DNA from: Membranipora membranacea
Lineage: Eukaryota; Bryozoa; Gymnolaemata; Cheilostomatida; Membraniporidae
Length of the DNA stretch: 64,000 bases
Reading direction: 5' to 3'
NCBI GenBank assembly: GCA_914767715.1
Contig: OU612066.1
Span: 3,973,001-4,037,000, forward strand
Shown in pieces: positions 12,201 through 24,340 of the stretch. Below the pieces are notes generated by a model. It did no database searches. It was given only the letters and a program-made list of their open reading frames with translations, and was not told the origin of the DNA. Position 1 is the first letter of the stretch; every line of letters starts with the position of its first letter. The translations under genes were made by a program, and so were the position numbers.

Positions 12201-15200
12201 CGACTAAGATAGAGGCTGAGTTTTACGAGGAGATACACCAGCTTGAGGTTAAATACGCTGCTAGATATGCACCCATATATGAGAAGGTAAGAATTACTCG
12301 GTGACAGCTGCTAACAGCCAGTGACAGGCTGATTTACTGCCTGTATCACTGTGCTGTTATAGAGTAGTGAACCCCACTCGACATGATAACTACTATGAAC
12401 AATTTAATTATAAGTCGTTGAAGACCAATACAAGATAGAGTTGCAGGTATTGAAGGCTTTTTACCTCCGGTCACTCCCCATAACTCGGTACAAGTAGATA
12501 GCACTATGCAGGGGTGTCGGTATCAGGTATGGCGTACATAGTAGATAGCACTATGCAGGGATGTCGGTATCAGGTATGGCGTACATAGTAGATAGCACTA
12601 TGCAGGGGTGTCGGTATCAGGTATGGCGTACATAGTAGATAGCACTATGCAGGGATGTCGGTATCAGGTATGGCGTACATAGTAGATAGCACTATGCAGG
12701 GATGTCGGTATCAGGTATGGCGTACATAGTAGATAGCACTATGCAGGGGTGTCGGTATCAGGTATGGCGTACATAGCGTTCCATAACTGTCCTAAACGCA
12801 ATGAAGAAACAATTGGGAAGCTGCTAAAAAAGGCATTTGAACATTGATGTAATAAGGTCAAAGACAGCAGAACATTGAAAATCAATTCCATTATCATAAC
12901 TAATGATGATGAATAATATGGTGTTTCTCAAAACAATTTCTCAAATTAACACCAGCATAGACCCGCTTTATTAAGACTTGTAAACAATGGATCAATATTG
13001 AATAATGATTTTTCCTGCCCACAGGGTATTTTTATTTCAACACCTTACAATACCATGGCGTATATTGAACGTCACATAAATCGCCTCTAGCCCTGCAACT
13101 GTTTGATTTTCAATGGTATCAATTTGGTATTCATATATTGTTAGTGAATTTTGTGTCAACACAAACTTAGAGTTATGATGAAGTTCTGGGTCCGCTGAGC
13201 AAACAGTCAATATTTTTACAATATCATGTTGTTCAATCAAATTTATACTATCCATACTTTATGAGGCAAATTGCTCTCATGTGTGTCATTATTGTACAAA
13301 GTGTATTGGAAAAATCTCAGCTGTTTCTTGTCTGTCCTGACAGCGATGCTAGGTTGTGTGTGTATTCTATGAATAACCTATAACTGCTGATGGCCTTGTG
13401 AGTGGGCTTTTCAATTTTATTTATTTGAAGCTCCCAGAAGGCTCCTACTTGGTACCTTGCCAGTAGTAAAAATATAGGACAAAATTACAAGTTCAGAGTT
13501 AAACATGTTTTGTTGTGATTGTTTGTCACGCGTCCTTGGTGGCACACGCCGTTTTTGGCCGTAGATCTGATCAAACTTTATAACTTCTGACGTCCCATGG
13601 GAGAACGCAGTTCAAAAATACAGTTTTTGAATAATTATTACGCTCTAGTAATCAACAAAGCACGTGCTGTAAGCAGGCCTTTTAATTTCATCATGACCAT
13701 GATGATATAAGCCTTTCTATGTATTACAGAGGAGAGAGATAGTGACAGGTAATCACGAGCCTGACGAGGATGAATGTGATTGGCCATCTGATTCTGAGGA
13801 CGAGGAGGAGGAAGAGAAGGTAACTCCCCCTGAGGAGCCTGACACCCCTACTAAAGGTACGAGATTTACTTAGTATATGTATGTGTATGCATCCGCGTAA
13901 CTCTCTTAATGATCACCTGAAACAGCACTTTTCGGCTCTGCACAGGAAACTTAAAATTCTCAACGTCTTGTTAGAGGATTTTATTTATTTGATAGTGTGT
14001 ACTATTCGATAGTCTGTTAAATTTCAATAGTAGATGAACGCTGTTATCTAATCATTGAGTTAACAATCAGCTGGATGGTGTCTTGTCCTGTTGATACTGG
14101 AGACAGATCCTCTGAGTGTTTACTGAGAATGTTTATTATTTGCAGGAATTGAGTCTTTCTGGTCCACGACTTTTAAGAATGTAGATATTCTCTCCACTAT
14201 GATCCAAGAACATGACGAGCCTATTTTGGAAAAACTAGCTGATATTAATGTGAAGTTTACCAGCGAGCCAATGGTAAGAACGCTTATCTCAAACCCGCTG
14301 GTCGAAGTGTTCAATGCTTGTTTAGTTCTGTCATCATTGCTGAATTAGAAGTGCTAGTTAGTTTATTTCATTATGCAACTCTGTGGTGGCCACTCAAGCT
14401 AATGCAATAACTTGGTTTTGTCATAATAAATTGGTTTGCGCAAATCTGTTTGGTCTCGTAAGCTTATTACCAAAGTTTACTGGGGTTTCAACAAGGCCAC
14501 CAAACTGAAGTAGGTTAAATGCTGCCAAAGTAGGTTGAATGCTGCCGTTTATAAATGGCTCAGATATATTAAGTTGAGAATTGCACCTCTTGAGTGACAC
14601 TTGAAGGATCATTAGCAGTAAATATTTATGCTGCAAGATTGCCTGCATAGGATTACCATTCATTACGAGTTGTCAACGATCATGCCCAGGCTGATTAAAA
14701 TCTACCGACTAGCCCCCCTGGGCAACAGAATGCAATTGAAGTAAGTTCCTTTTTTTTCTGGACTCAAGTGAAGGACGTAACTATTAAAAATTATGTCTGC
14801 CCTTTTCCCTTATCCTTGGAATTTCTGGATTCATGATTACTGCGGTTTCTCATGACAACATCCTAATGTTGAGTTCCTTTTCATTATTTCAGGGATTCCA
14901 GCTGGACTTTAAGTTTGATGACAATGAATATTTCACAGACAAGGTGCTAACTAAGGTATACGAGATGAGAAGTGCTCCTGATGAGAACGACCCGTTTGGG
15001 TTTGAGGGCCCGGAGATTGTCTCATGTAAAGGGTGAGTGACTTACTGCATCAGCAGAGTGTATAGAGTTATAGGCTCGGGCATGTAACGAGTTATCATGA
15101 TCACAAATGACTGTACAGGTATGCAGACAGTATCATACTTTCGGAGTGCGTTTTTAATCTAGTATGTAATTATATTAGTTCATAGTTCTTGCTAACCAAA

Positions 15201-18200
15201 CAGTGTCCTTCAGGTTTAGATCATACACATTCACCAGGTCTTAAGTGCAAACAATCTTAGAGCAATATTGATATCAATGAGACAGAAAAGCCTGATTTAA
15301 TCATGAATGTTGCATTATATTTTCATTATATAACCATAAATGTTGTATTATATTTGTGTTTTGTCTGCACTAGGTTTACAAAGTTGACTTTTTCATAGAA
15401 ACTTCCCTAAAACAATACATTTGGTTGGATGTTTTGTCTGTGTTCAATTTGAGAATTTGATTTCTCACAATAATTAAACTTCACATAAAATAACTCACAA
15501 AGGCTGTATTTTTACATTTCACACAGGAGCCAAAAACAGTCTCCTATGTTTTGTTTTACTTGTATGTCTGAGCGTGATATTTAACCATAACAAATTTTCA
15601 GTGATTCCGGCGATCACACCGGAACAGCCCAGACTGTTCTGTGAGACATGGCCTGTATATTTGGCTGGCGCAAGGTCAGACATAAATATGATATGGATTT
15701 GTTTTAGGTGCACAATTCATTGGAAGGACGGTAAAAATGTAACGGTGACACAAATGAAAAAGAAACAAAAGAATGCTAAGACAGGCACAACCAGAATGGT
15801 GACTAAATCTGTACAGAATGACTCATTCTTCAATTTCTTCTCACCACCCGACAGTAAGTTCGATACTCTATCAGTATCAGTATGCAGTGGCCCTACATCA
15901 TATGACCTATCAGTATGTAAAGGACTCCGTATTCTCTTCAAAATGATGGATCTTTATGGTAAAACTTGACATTACTTAACCATGTGTCATAAGAGGGTGC
16001 TCACTAAAGAGTTCAGAATAACATTAGAATCACAAGTTGTCTGCTCATTGAAGTCTGATGTCAGTGATCAGACAACTCCCTCATATAATGCTTTATTAGT
16101 TTGAAACAAATTTTTAATAGAAACTCTTGACTTAGTAAAATTAAATCGTAATACCTCTTCATGCTGTTAATTATATGACTGAAGATTCTAAATGTTAGGC
16201 ATCTCCTCAACGCTCTATATTCATAGGCACAGCCTTTGTTTGATCACCATGCCTATATACTACATAGGGTACACATGTGTATATTTTGTCAAGCGTTTCT
16301 AAGACAGGTTCATAATGCTTATATTTGTACTGACAGTACCAGAGGGAGTTGAGGATGATGAGGATATTGATGAGGCTACATTAGAATTACTACAAGCAGA
16401 TTATCAGATAGGACACTTTATCAGAGAGAGGATAATACCTCACGCTGTGCTCTACTTTACTGGGGAGGCCTGTGATGTAAGTACACACATAAGTACACAT
16501 ATAAGTACACATATAGGTATACACATAAGTACACATATAGGTATACACATAAATACACATATAAATACACATAAAAGTACTCATTTAAACACACAGATAA
16601 CTCCATTTGAGTACATGTGAGTGGAGCTTCAGACCCCCTTGATTTGTTACACTTCTTGTTACTAGTGCTTATATTTGCACAGTATATATTGGTGATTTGT
16701 AACTGGTGATTGCGGTGAAGAATGTTTCTATTTAGAGTGTTACTGTCTGTCAAACATACATGAACAAAATGTGTCACCTGATGGGCGAGGGAAGATGAAC
16801 TAGGATAAGAAATGTGACCTTGAGTGTCAAGAAATAATATATTCTGCTGTCATGTATACAAACACATACATGTGATTATGCACCATATGACATGTCATTT
16901 GTCTGAAAAACCACTCAAAGATTAATAGTATGAAATGGGGGGTTGCTAGCTGAGGCATAATAAGTGCCACATAGGCACCTGACAGCTTTAAAGACCTTGT
17001 CTCATTGTTTGCAGTCTTGTGCTCAGTTTGTCTGGAAAAACCATAAAAGCATGCCCTTAAAAAAGCCATTAGGAATAAGTATAAGACATAATTTATGTCA
17101 TTGTGCCAGCTAATTGACTAAGTGTCAATGACCGACAAGCTACGCCTGGATGAATCACTGATACAAGATTACTATACGTGGTCAAGGAAATAAATGTCAT
17201 GACATCTTGACGAAGAAACAGTTTTGAAAAGATGCGCTGACTGGGCCAGTAAATGATGTATTGACTTAATGCGCATCTGTGGTCGGCTCTACGACAGAAG
17301 AAGAGAGCTGTCCGGTCCTTGTACGCACATAAATCTTGTTGCAATCTTGTTGCTCAATTAGTTTTTGATAATGAATTGTGGAAGTGAAGTGGAGGAATTA
17401 CCCAACTATTATCTGCCATTAATCATGATTATAATATTAAGTACTGAGCATATGGACAGACCTGTGTATACTACAGTGTGATGCAGATAAGACAAGATTA
17501 GAAATACATCTGTGGTTCTGTTTTCTACGTAACCTTTTTTCAAAGTAGGATATGATACTGTTCAAGGGATGCATGGGTTTCTCGCTGCTGTATATTAACT
17601 TAGAAATTTCACCGAAAACTGTCCGATCAACATGTTTTATAGGTTATGCATGTGAATGTCTGTATTTGTATTCACCCACAAGGCCACAACTAAAATAAAC
17701 ATTAATCCTGTCACTCTTTCCCCGCAAGCAAGACCGGGGAGAACTAGTTGCCCCAAAAGTTTCACATTTCTTTGAAGGTCAACCGCTTGATCATAGATCA
17801 ATGCCAGGGGTTCCCACCTCATCCATCTGGTAGATGGCATGATAATCTATTGAAGCTATCCAACAACAAAGTCGTTTTCGCACAATTCACCATATGGTAT
17901 ATCAGAGATATAGCACCTTCACCGCTCTTATTATAATATGACTGCTTGGCGTGTCTGTCTGTTCTCCACAGTAGCCCATATATCTACCCCGTGTCTCGTC
18001 AGTCCCCACACTAACCCCTGATATATAGCATGGTGGTGGAGATTGTGGTTTCACTTAGACATGGATAAATGAGACCGCATACCCAAGATATGTTATGTGG
18101 TGTGTTCCATAATAAATACATGTAGGTAATTATGTATTTGATGTGGTATTCAGTTTATTTTGGTCACTCACATACACAGTATGTTTCTTCACAAACAGGA

Positions 18201-18966
18201 TGACGATGAAGATGATGAAGGGGACGAGGATGATGAGGATTACGATGAAGAGGAGGATCCAGATTATGATCCAGCGACTGACCCTATGGTAAGTCCTCTA
18301 CTTTAGTTCTATTCTGTCTATTCAGCTGTTAGTCTAAATCATAAATGTTCCTAGTAACCGGTGTCGGTCAAATTATACTCAATCTCTGACAAGACATACG
18401 TAATAATGATGTATTATTACCTCAATTATCATAATTTGAGATTACTGGAATAAGCTGAACTGTCTGATTGACAGAGTTTCTAAGACCAATAATCTGTGAA
18501 CTAGTGAGATAGATAGTGATCTAATCACACCTCAGTCTGTTTGCAACAGATTCCTCTGCATGTAAGATTGCATAATATGATAAACTTGGTTCTGTTTCAA
18601 CACCATTTTATGAAATGAAATACCAACCACTGCTCAAAGGAATTCTCAGATTGGCATAGCACTTGAAGTTTTGGCAGACTTGCTATCCGTCTTGTTCTAT
18701 ATGTATCAATGTCTACAGATTGTTGTGTTGCATTCCATTCATAAAAGGTATAAGACATAGCTTTCACTACTCTAGTCACGGTATAGCCACTTAGAGTTTG
18801 CAGTTGACCACATTGGGGAGTTTTCTTTTGAATATTTAAGGTGGTACCCTTGTGTGGTTATATACCGTAGGAGAGTAAGGATATATCCTTACTTATGATT
18901 ATACTCTCTAGGGAATACCTTTAAGTTATACATTAGTTTGATTGACTCCCAGGACAGTGCACTCTG

Positions 18967-18999
<33 letters not shown>

Positions 19000-19400
19000 C
19001 TCTCTCTGTGTTTTATCTGATTGATTTGACTTTTGATTGATAAGCTGTCGATATGGCATTGCATCACTAATCATCATTGGGGAATAAAAATTCCTACTGT
19101 GCTTTCTGCGAAGTGGGTGTTGATATGAATTGTAAATTTGTGGCAGTGATTTTCCAATCGCCTACTTGCACTGCCGGTGCCTTTGGAGATGTTTTAATTT
19201 GAAATTGTAGTTTGTTGACAACGGTCACTGGACTTTACCTGGTAATATGTGTACCATAGCTACATGATATACACAATGTATATATATATATGTCCCTTGT
19301 GAAATAAATCAACTTTGCTGTGTATTTTGATCACATTTCAAATCTATGTCCTGTTTTATTTCAGGCTGCCCAAGCGAACAAGGATTGTAAGCAGCAGTGA
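9214..19400 (+). CDS. NAP1L: Nucleosome assembly protein 1-like histone chaperone, 11 exons
   Basis: Coding exons: 9214-9245, 11042-11097, 11600-11708, 12145-12286, 13730-13856, 14146-14273, 14893-15032, 15708-15853, 16337-16476, 18199-18288, 19365-19400. All phases agree and give 381 residues. NAP1 proteins bind H2A-H2B (and H3-H4), shuttle histones between cytoplasm and nucleus and aid nucleosome assembly. The long dimerisation helix (residues about 66-113, [20 protein letters not shown]) is followed by an acidic insert (about 120-150). The NAP earmuff fold comes next ([11 protein letters not shown]..., [41 protein letters not shown]). A strongly acidic tail (about 339-366) leads to the C-terminus CKQQ, the CaaX-like end of NAP1L1/NAP1L4. 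The first 29 residues are variable and come from two tiny exons. The ATG at 9214 is chosen because it joins in phase to exon 2. A candidate AATAAA lies at 19974. Confidence 0.95.
10063..10990 (+). CDS. Large Ser/Arg-rich N-terminal exon, probably the first coding exon of a long AMPK gamma isoform
   Basis: An open exon runs from ATG 10063 to a good donor (AAGG/GTAAGC) after 10990, giving 309 codons plus one base. A second donor (CCA/GTGAGC) after 10840 has the same phase. The product is rich in Ser, Arg and Pro ([15 protein letters not shown] region; RRLS at residues 99-102). A less biased, aromatic-rich block (about 265-305) is kept only if the distal donor is used. Phase 1 fits the acceptor at 21728 of the next AMPK gamma N-terminal exon. 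Long Ser/Pro/Arg-rich N-termini are known in vertebrate PRKAG2 and in fly AMPK gamma, so I assign it there. Phase 1 also fits NAP1 exon 3 at 11600, so an alternative NAP1 start is not excluded. It lies wholly inside NAP1 intron 1. Confidence 0.55.
12493..12774. repeat. 47-bp minisatellite, six copies
   Basis: Six head-to-tail copies of a 47-bp unit start at 12493, 12540, 12587, 12634, 12681 and 12728. They are almost identical, differing mainly at one G/A position after GCAGGG. The array lies in NAP1 intron 4. The high identity suggests recent amplification and likely length polymorphism. Confidence 0.95.
16477..16585. repeat. Degenerate ATAAGTACACAT tandem array at a splice donor
   Basis: Repeats of about 12 bp (ATAAGTACACAT, ATAGGTATACAC) begin at the very first intron base after NAP1 exon 9. 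The donor GTAAGTACACA is itself the first repeat unit. The spurious ORFs on both strands here are repeat translations. Confidence 0.85.
18871..18908. repeat. Short palindromic element, copy 1
   Basis: AGTAAGGATATATCCTTACT at 18874-18893 is a perfect 20-bp palindrome, enclosed by GAGAGTA and TACTCTC. The 18-bp core AGAGTAAGGATATATCCT recurs at 29140-29157. It lies in NAP1 intron 10. Confidence 0.75.
18969..18998. repeat. (CT)n microsatellite
   Basis: A run of CT dinucleotides in NAP1 intron 10. It reads as an Arg/Glu-repeat ORF on the minus strand, which is not a gene. Confidence 0.9.
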
Positions 19401-21717
19401 CATTCACACAACAATTTTTAGTAAATGAACCTTCAATCATTCGTAAGCTTGGCTCTGTAAGTTGTGCTTCTTGGATAGCCAGGCTGCTCATGATGATTGA
19501 TGCACTCAACACGCGGATGAAGAATATCAACACACTACTGTACTTAGCAGGCTTTTCGTTACTGTTTTCCGCACTGCTCTGCCCGTACCATCTCTTACTC
19601 ATCATATAGATGGTTTGAGCACAACAGGTGGGCTCTGCTGAGATATGAGATTTGATAGAGAAGTAGTAATAGTGTGATAGTGTTAATGAATAATCCCAGA
19701 ACTCAAAACTTTCAGTTATGGTGCATGCTGACAAAAATATATATTTTTGATCTTTCATGACATGTATCATATCATGTATCATCCCCGTATTCGGTGTTAG
19801 TATCATGACAATTTTGTATTCTTCAGGGCTACTAGACTTCCGTTTTCTTGATTGACTCTGCTCCCAACTAGGCAATAGAATTATCCCTTTTCTGTAACAC
19901 TGCTTTTACTAAATTATACACTTGATGTGGAGTCTTTTCGAGTGCAAGGTTACATCCTGACCATAAGATATCAAATAAATTCAGACCTGTGTTTATTAAG
20001 GTAAGCCACAATGATACAGTTGAGACTGCCTACTAGCAACTGCTTACTTTTTGGTTTGTTTCATAAAGGTGATAATTTATCTGTTCTATAGCTGATCAAG
20101 TGACACAGAGGAGTGTTTTTCTTCACACAATTGAATGAATAGGTGAACAGTTGTTTCTAAAATGATGAAAAAGTTATTTACTTTCTATAATGACCAAAGG
20201 CGCTAAACTTTGTTAATGTCAATAAAATATGTCAATAATCAATCTTGTACATAGATTATCAACATGCTTTTTAATCCTAAATTTTCAAAACAAAAGTGCT
20301 TAGTTCTCAAGTGAGAACTGTTATCTTTAGTCTGGACATTGACCACTCTTGATTATTTAAATTGTGATGTGACTAAGACTGGAATTGTACCCTGACCGCT
20401 GCTAGCTGGGAATATACAGGTTTCGCTGTCACTGCACGAACATAAGTGGGCTAAGTGGGCATGAAATTTGTTTGTTGCAAATTTTGTTTAGATTTGAATT
20501 ATATGGCCTGGATACCACACCATGTGTATGTATGTAATAAATAACATGAATATAGATGAAAGTTACAGACCTTGAACTATGATTTCATATTTATTGACCT
20601 TGAAATTTTTTTGATAAAACTTGATATTAATTTTAACAGTCAAAGTCGACTTCACTCGACAGCCTGTTGCATCGTGTAGAAGTTGGTGGACTACAGAGGG
20701 AAATGAAGGTGATAAAAAGGCTTCGGTCAACCAAAATAAGCTAGACCGCCTGTATGCTAAAGGGTGTAGCTATTGCATACAGTATATACCCGCAAACCAT
20801 TTCTGTTGATAAACCTTAGACAAGACTACCACCTCAGTAATACATCACCATCAGATTATTGGCTACATATGCCAGCGGTGCGCTACACGGCATTCTCTAT
20901 ACTCTATAATATACACTGCGGCTATACACTTGAATAAGCCAATGAAAATATTTGTCACACTCTTTTCATTGCCTATTTACAATTTTTCAAACCCTGTAAA
21001 GAGTCATTTATCAAAACTGCTACTGATATTATAACGTTGTTAAATTACATACTAGGAGACTAACTATTCACTGGACTGTTTGCTGTGCAGTAAAACTACT
21101 GACAACCACTTTCTTCTAGCTACTTGTTATATGCAGACGTGCAATTGATAAAGAGTTACGTGTGCACATCACAAATTAAATAAACAGTCGATTCTATTGC
21201 AAGGTCTTCCGTGCAATTACATATTTTCACAGTAGCACACGAGCACACATTCTGAAACCTCTGGTGAGTTATGCTGACTTTATTAATCATGTTAAATTGG
21301 CGCATAATCGACAGTAGTAAAATGCTGTAGCAATTACCAGGTTGGCCTTGTAATGATCAAATCTGCAGTTGTAATAGATGAATGGAAATCTCATCATAAC
21401 TTACTATGGGCCGTCAGGTGACGAGACTTAGTTGGAGACAGACTAATATTTTTTGAATGAAGAAGCGAGCAATAATAATTTAGGCCTATTTTCAGAGTTC
21501 AATGACTATTCCATTATGAATGATAAAGCACATATTAGATCAGGTTATGGGATTTTGTGGTCACAACAATTCATCTTCGGCCTGTCAATAATAAATCAGG
21601 CAGTTGTGACTGTTTTGCGCGCTGTAAATCAGTAGCACAAGTAAACAAGACAGCAAGGAAGGTAGCTGATTGTCACATCATTCTTGTGTATAAAGCTGTT
21701 AGATTTAACCCTCTATC

Positions 21718-22062
21718 ATGTCTGCAGGCTGTGACGCACTGGTGAGTAAGCATCGAGCCCGGAGACACTCTGATACAGTAACGATGGTGATCGGCAGTCC
21801 ACATCAGGGGCGGGTTAAGGATAGACCCCGAGTAGACCTTGCCCCTCCTGGAGGAGCTGCACGACACTCGGCTGACTACGCTGTCAGTAACGGGCATGGC
21901 CACGACAAAGCACAGAGGTACTCGGTGCCTGCTATTGTGCTGTCTCCGCCTATAGAGGCTGCAGAAGATCTACCTGTGTTCTCACCACCTTCCACTAACG
22001 GAAAACGAAAAAGTCTGCCAGGCACTAACAATAAGGATGACAAGAAACATTCATCAAATCAG
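21718..22062 (+). CDS. Alternative AMPK gamma N-terminal exon
   Basis: As an internal exon it starts at 21728, after acceptor CTGCAG, with phase 1, and ends at CAG/GTACGT after 22062 in phase 0. That fits the common exon at 36733. If used as a first exon, the ATG at 21718 is in the same frame. The encoded 112-115 residues are basic, Ser/Pro-rich and disordered-looking, with the PKA-type motif RARRHSDT near the start and a Lys-rich end. No domain is recognised. The acceptor phase also matches the donors of the 10063 exon, which supports one long-isoform chain of 10063, 21728 and 36733 with about 967 residues in all. Splicing is inferred only from phase and motif. Confidence 0.6.
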
Positions 22063-23492
22063 GTACGTAGTTATTCAGCTTCTTGGATTTTATTTTGTAG
22101 CGTAATATGAACAAAATATGATAGAGCCTAATGATATTTCATTGACCATCTTGCTAAGAAGCGACTCGGTTTCCATTTGGATAGTTTCACTCACAGTCAT
22201 ATTATAGGTAGGCCTTATTAATTCATATCTCACCACCCAACCAAAGCGTTAATGCTTTAGTGGCTAGCTGGTCTGTGGTTGGCTAATTACAATGGTTCTT
22301 TCTGGTTGCCTCTTTATTGTTCAGATGGCAGAAGTTCTAGTAGGGTTCTAATACTTTGCCTTTATAGTTTGAGATGACTTGTACAAGGAAATAGATAGTC
22401 TTGTGTTTGTATTGTTTAGTGTTATGGGCAACCTCTGCTGTGCTTACCGAGACAAGGAAGGATCGCTGTAGGGCTCATGTGGTGTAATTCATCTATCATT
22501 TAGTCGTAATACCGCATTAAGCTCACATGGTTTTATAACCCTGTCTGTTTGAATTATTGCCCTCTTGGCCGCTCTTATTCTGCTCTTATTCAGCTTGAGG
22601 ACGCAAATTGTGTGCAATTTGACAGTCCTGTTAGAGCACCGGCCTTGATTACATAATAACAAGCAGACAGTTGCGATAAATTGATAACATTTCTTATGTA
22701 ATGGTTCATTTTCTTGGGACATGACAAAGCCAAACAACATAGAGATAATCTGTTGGGCGAGCAGGATCGATTAAAGATATTTACATGCACCTTGCCACAT
22801 ACATCCCGAGTGGATGAGATTGAAATAAGATTCCCAGCTTTCACTCTGGATCTTGTATTTCTGAAATTTCTGTGAATTGCAATTCTGGTCGTCAAATCAA
22901 GTCCAAACTTGTAATTAATAGCCACAAAATTATCAGTGAGTATCTTTTTAGAAATTGTGTAAACTTTGTCCATACTCAAGCACCAGCAAGTCGTACAAAG
23001 AGATGCTTCAGAAAATTAGCACTCAGTTTTTTGGGACAAAACATATGTCCTCAAATGCTTATTCTCTGCCTATTCAGGACAACCAGCCACATGCAATCAT
23101 AAGAATGTAGACATATGCCAATAGACCAATCCTTTGTCTCATAATAATTCATCAAAAATGTGACACAATTACAAAGATGTTAATATTTCTATACTCTAAT
23201 AGATGAAGTTATGAATAGTGTAGTTGCTATAGTTACGATGGACCCACTGAAGTGTAGTCTAGAATTTAGTCAAGGTCAACTTCGGTAGTACAATTAAATC
23301 GCCAGGTAGTACAATTAAATCGCCATCTCTGCAACCTATCTCCACATTGTGACAGGTGACTGACAGAAAAATTAATTTACAGAAACGGGTTTTTTTCATG
23401 CCTGTATTTTGAACTCCCGGACATTGATCTAAGATAGGATCCATCAGAGATAATAGATGATTATGTATGGTCTCTGATTCTATGCAAGACAG

Positions 23493-24340
23493 TTAGTTTC
23501 AGTTTCAGTTTCAGTTTATTATACATTCAGTATCATTGTATGATAAAAACGAGTGTTAACAGTGTAAAGAATAAAAAAAGTCTACTAGGCAAACTTATCA
23601 CTTGTTCAGATAAGACATAAAAAATGGGAAAAAAGGTTTGGCACGTTTTTGTGTTCGGCATACAACAGGGCTAAAAATAGTGTTTCGACGAGAGGATATC
23701 TACTGCATGTATTAAAGTGTACTCAACTAAAAAGTGGATGCTGTGGATCAGAGGCTATTTTGTTAAAGTGTCGTTCGCCAAGAGTAAATATAAAATCACA
23801 TACAGAAGGTAGCTCTAACATAGCTAATCTATCATCATAGCTAAGATCCGGCAAAATAAAACGGGAAGCAGTTCTCTGAATGTTTTCGAGCTTGTTCTTA
23901 TGGCCTTCAGATGAAAGGAAAAACCAAGATGGTGAGACGTAAGTGATAATTGATCTGATATTAGCAGTATAAAACTTTTTGAGCCCTTCGGTGTTTACAC
24001 CTAAAATCTTTAGTTGCCGTAATAGATAAAGCCTGGAATTACAACTAGATACAATCTTATCTACATGTGAACTAAAAGTCATATGATCGTCAATGGTAAC
24101 GCCTTAAAACTTGACAGAATCTGAAGGCAAAATGCTCACATTCTCAGGTCGTGTGGAGATTAGCGAGCCCGCACACTGGTATGGAAATAGTTGACTACTG
24201 TGAGATAATAAAGAGCAGCAGTTTTCTGTGGAAATTTCTAAAGCATTTAGTTTGTACTTTGAACACCAGTGTTTGTCAGTCTTATCATCACAAAGGTTGT
24301 TTATCATACCACCTTTTCTCGGTTAATGTCTGTCTGTTCT
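23493..24340 (-). mobile_element. 5'-truncated non-LTR retrotransposon (LINE), reverse-transcriptase C-terminal remnant
   Basis: On the minus strand, one frame (about 24300 to 23723, broken by a stop at 24104) encodes the post-catalytic region of a LINE reverse transcriptase. Characteristic pieces are GVTIDDHMTFSSHVDKI, RLYLLRQLKILGV and the HPLF-like end. The 3' end carries a (TGAAAC)n tail (23496-23516 on the plus strand reads as GTTTCA repeats), typical of CR1/Jockey-type elements. The catalytic domain is absent and the stop makes it inactive. It sits antisense in an AMPK gamma intron. Confidence 0.85.

Noticed and set aside
13037-13255. 72-codon minus-strand ORF in NAP1 intron 4 with balanced composition
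   Set aside because: It looked protein-like, but there is no family match that I recognise and no splice signals at its edges.
19309-19875. 188-codon minus-strand ORF over the NAP1 last exon and 3' UTR
   Set aside because: It has no family features or splice structure and overlaps a certain exon antisense; a chance ORF is the simplest reading.
22590-22979. 129-codon minus-strand ORF
   Set aside because: The composition looks like translated intron; no motif and no neighbouring exons.
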